A DNA stretch of 64,000 nt from Alicyclobacillus sacchari (GTDB lineage: Bacteria > Bacillota > Bacilli > Alicyclobacillales > Alicyclobacillaceae), in assembly GCF_004366795.1 (NCBI RefSeq), contig NZ_SORF01000007.1, positions 95,963 to 159,962 of the forward strand. Reading direction: 5' to 3'. Below the pieces are notes generated by a model. That model saw nothing but the letters and a program-made list of their open reading frames with translations. It was not told the origin of the DNA and searched no databases. Within the stretch, counting starts at the first letter, position 1; each line of letters begins with the position of its first letter. This document shows, piece after piece, positions 61,550 to 64,000 of this stretch. The translations under genes were made by a program, and so were the position numbers.

Positions 61550-62026
61550 ATGGCAGAAAAAGAAGTTCTTTTGACGCCGGAGGGTCTGAGGAAACTCGAG
61601 GAAGAACTGGAACTCCTGAAAAGCGTGAAGCGGCGTGAAGTGGCGGAACGTATCAAGGTGGCTATCAGCTACGGAGATATCAGTGAAAACTCGGAATACG
61701 AGGATGCTAAGAACGAGCAGGCGTTCATTGAAGGGCGTATCATGACGCTCGAAAAGCAATTGCGCAATGCGCGAATTATCAATGAAGACGAAGTCGATAC
61801 CAACGTGGTCAGTATTGGTTCGACGGTGACACTTCGCGACGTGGAGTTTGACGAGGACGTGCAATACACCATTGTTGGCTCGGCAGAGGCCAATCCTGCG
61901 GAGAACAAGATTTCCAATGAATCTCCTGTCGGCAAGGCGCTGCTTGGCAAGACGATTGGTTCCATCGTTGAGGTCAATGTCCCTGCAGGCGTCATTCAGT
62001 TCAAAATTCTCGATATCAAACGTTAA
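61550..62026 (+). CDS. greA: Transcript cleavage factor GreA
   Basis: Rescues backtracked RNA polymerase. The 158-residue protein has the N-terminal antiparallel coiled coil with [17 protein letters not shown] and the acidic tip ([18 protein letters not shown]), followed by the FKBP-like domain ([18 protein letters not shown]). ATG 61550 follows AAAGGAGAG. greA is not in this position in B. subtilis (there yacF/dusB precedes lysS). Confidence 0.96.
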   Translation: MAEKEVLLTPEGLRKLEEELELLKSVKRREVAERIKVAISYGDISENSEYEDAKNEQAFIEGRIMTLEKQLRNARIINEDEVDTNVVSIGSTVTLRDVEFDEDVQYTIVGSAEANPAENKISNESPVGKALLGKTIGSIVEVNVPAGVIQFKILDIKR

Positions 62027-63592
<1,566 letters not shown>

Positions 63593-63615
63593 TACTTTGA
63601 GATTGGCTGGACCTC

Positions 63616-63644
63616 TTGACACGTGCGGCGAAAGGTGTTAACAT
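63616..63644 (+). promoter_or_regulatory. rrn promoter P1
   Basis: TTGACA 63616-63621, 17-bp spacer, TAACAT 63639-63644. A GCCGCTGA/TCAGCGGC hairpin follows at 63653-63669. Confidence 0.75.
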
Positions 63645-63736
63645 CCTTTTCGCCGCTGATTCAGCGGCCTTCATCTTGCAGAGTTACGCGTCTTCAGGTT
63701 CACTTCAGATGATGGCTTTGCACCAACATCTTCTAG

Positions 63737-63765
63737 TGGACAAACGTGAGACTGCGTAGTATAGT
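63737..63765 (+). promoter_or_regulatory. rrn promoter P2
   Basis: TGGACA 63737-63742, 17-bp spacer, TATAGT 63760-63765. Tandem P1/P2 promoters are typical of Bacillus rrn operons. Confidence 0.7.
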
Positions 63766-63900
63766 AGTCGATGCCGCTTCGGACGGCGCAGTTTGCGACG
63801 CCAAGCAGCACAGTCGGTAAGAAGCTGTTTCTCGCCAGCGAGTGAGCGATGCAAAACTTACCGGTTGACGATGAAGTGTAAGCTGTGATATATTGATTGG

Positions 63901-63934
63901 GCTGCCTCGAACGGCAGCGTCGCTCCTTGAAAAC
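63901..63934 (+). promoter_or_regulatory. rRNA leader hairpin and boxA-like antitermination site
   Basis: GCTGCC/GGCAGC hairpin (63901-63906/63913-63918), then CGCTCCTTGAAAACT at 63921-63935, resembling the boxA region of Bacillus rrn leaders. The rest of 63593-63985 holds no gene; it is promoter and leader. Confidence 0.6.
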
Positions 63935-63985
63935 TAAACACACACCACGCCAGTTTATCTGTCTCGCGTATGCGGGATAGTGAGA

Positions 63986-64000
63986 TTTCATTGAGAGTTT
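63986..64000 (+). rRNA. 16S ribosomal RNA, first 15 bases
   Basis: TTTCATTGAGAGTTT aligns with the conserved Firmicutes 16S start (TTTxxxGGAGAGTTTGATC). The gene continues beyond the window. Supported by tandem promoters and boxA upstream and by the known lysS-rrn order. Confidence 0.85.

Overview
The window reads as a contiguous chromosomal segment of an endospore-forming, moderately high-GC member of the Firmicutes. Gene content and protein sequences fit the Alicyclobacillus-type Bacilli, but this is an inference and no species was identified. The order follows the recR-to-rrn region of Bacillus subtilis: recR, yaaL, bofA, gin, yaaO, tmk, darA, holB, ricT, yabA, rsmI, abrB, metG, tatD, rnmV, rsmA | yabG, veg, sspF | ispE, purR, ridA, spoVG, glmU, prs, pth, fin, mfd, spoVT, mazG, rqcP, yabP, yabQ, divIC, yabR, spoIIE, yabS, yabT, tilS, hpt, ftsH | hslO, folP, folK, yazB-like, greA, lysS. 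It ends in a ribosomal RNA leader and the first bases of 16S rRNA. No tRNA, IS element, phage or CRISPR array was seen.

Two blocks break the ancestral order. The first (about 15.0-27.1 kb, between rsmA and yabG) is a lipid/organic-acid catabolic island: two acyl-CoA dehydrogenases, two SDRs, two acyl-CoA ligases, a KstR2-like TetR regulator, a thiolase-fold protein lacking the thiolase cysteines, a DUF35 Zn-ribbon/OB protein, a HadA/HadB-like MaoC pair, and a divergent APH-fold kinase. The first dehydrogenase and the kinase resemble the two halves of ACAD10/11 (and LvaC plus LvaA of Pseudomonas levulinate catabolism). This suggests a route for 4-hydroxyacyl-CoAs through a phosphorylated intermediate. 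The thiolase-like/DUF35/MaoC group resembles the Ltp2-ChsH module of steroid side-chain degradation. A YkuK-like protein and a glycosyltransferase sit on the island's right flank. The second block is a cyanophycinase-cyanophycin synthetase pair (30.3-33.8 kb) between sspF and ispE.

Several sporulation signals are visible: a sigma-H-type promoter before spoVG, a sigma-A promoter with a 22-bp spacer before spoIIE (Spo0A-dependent type), sigma-F/G-type promoters before gin, fin, sspF and spoVT, and a sigma-K-type -10 before yabG. metG carries a T-box leader. A 36-codon reverse-strand ORF at 48.7 kb matches the cortex morphogenetic protein CmpA. Many genes overlap by ATGA or GTGA, indicating translational coupling. 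Relative to B. subtilis, yaaR, yabB, yazA, yabE, ctc, coaX, cysK, pabABC, folB and dusB are absent from their expected places, the SpoVB/YabM-type flippase lies beside bofA instead of after spoVT, and an HD-GYP gene occupies the coaX position.
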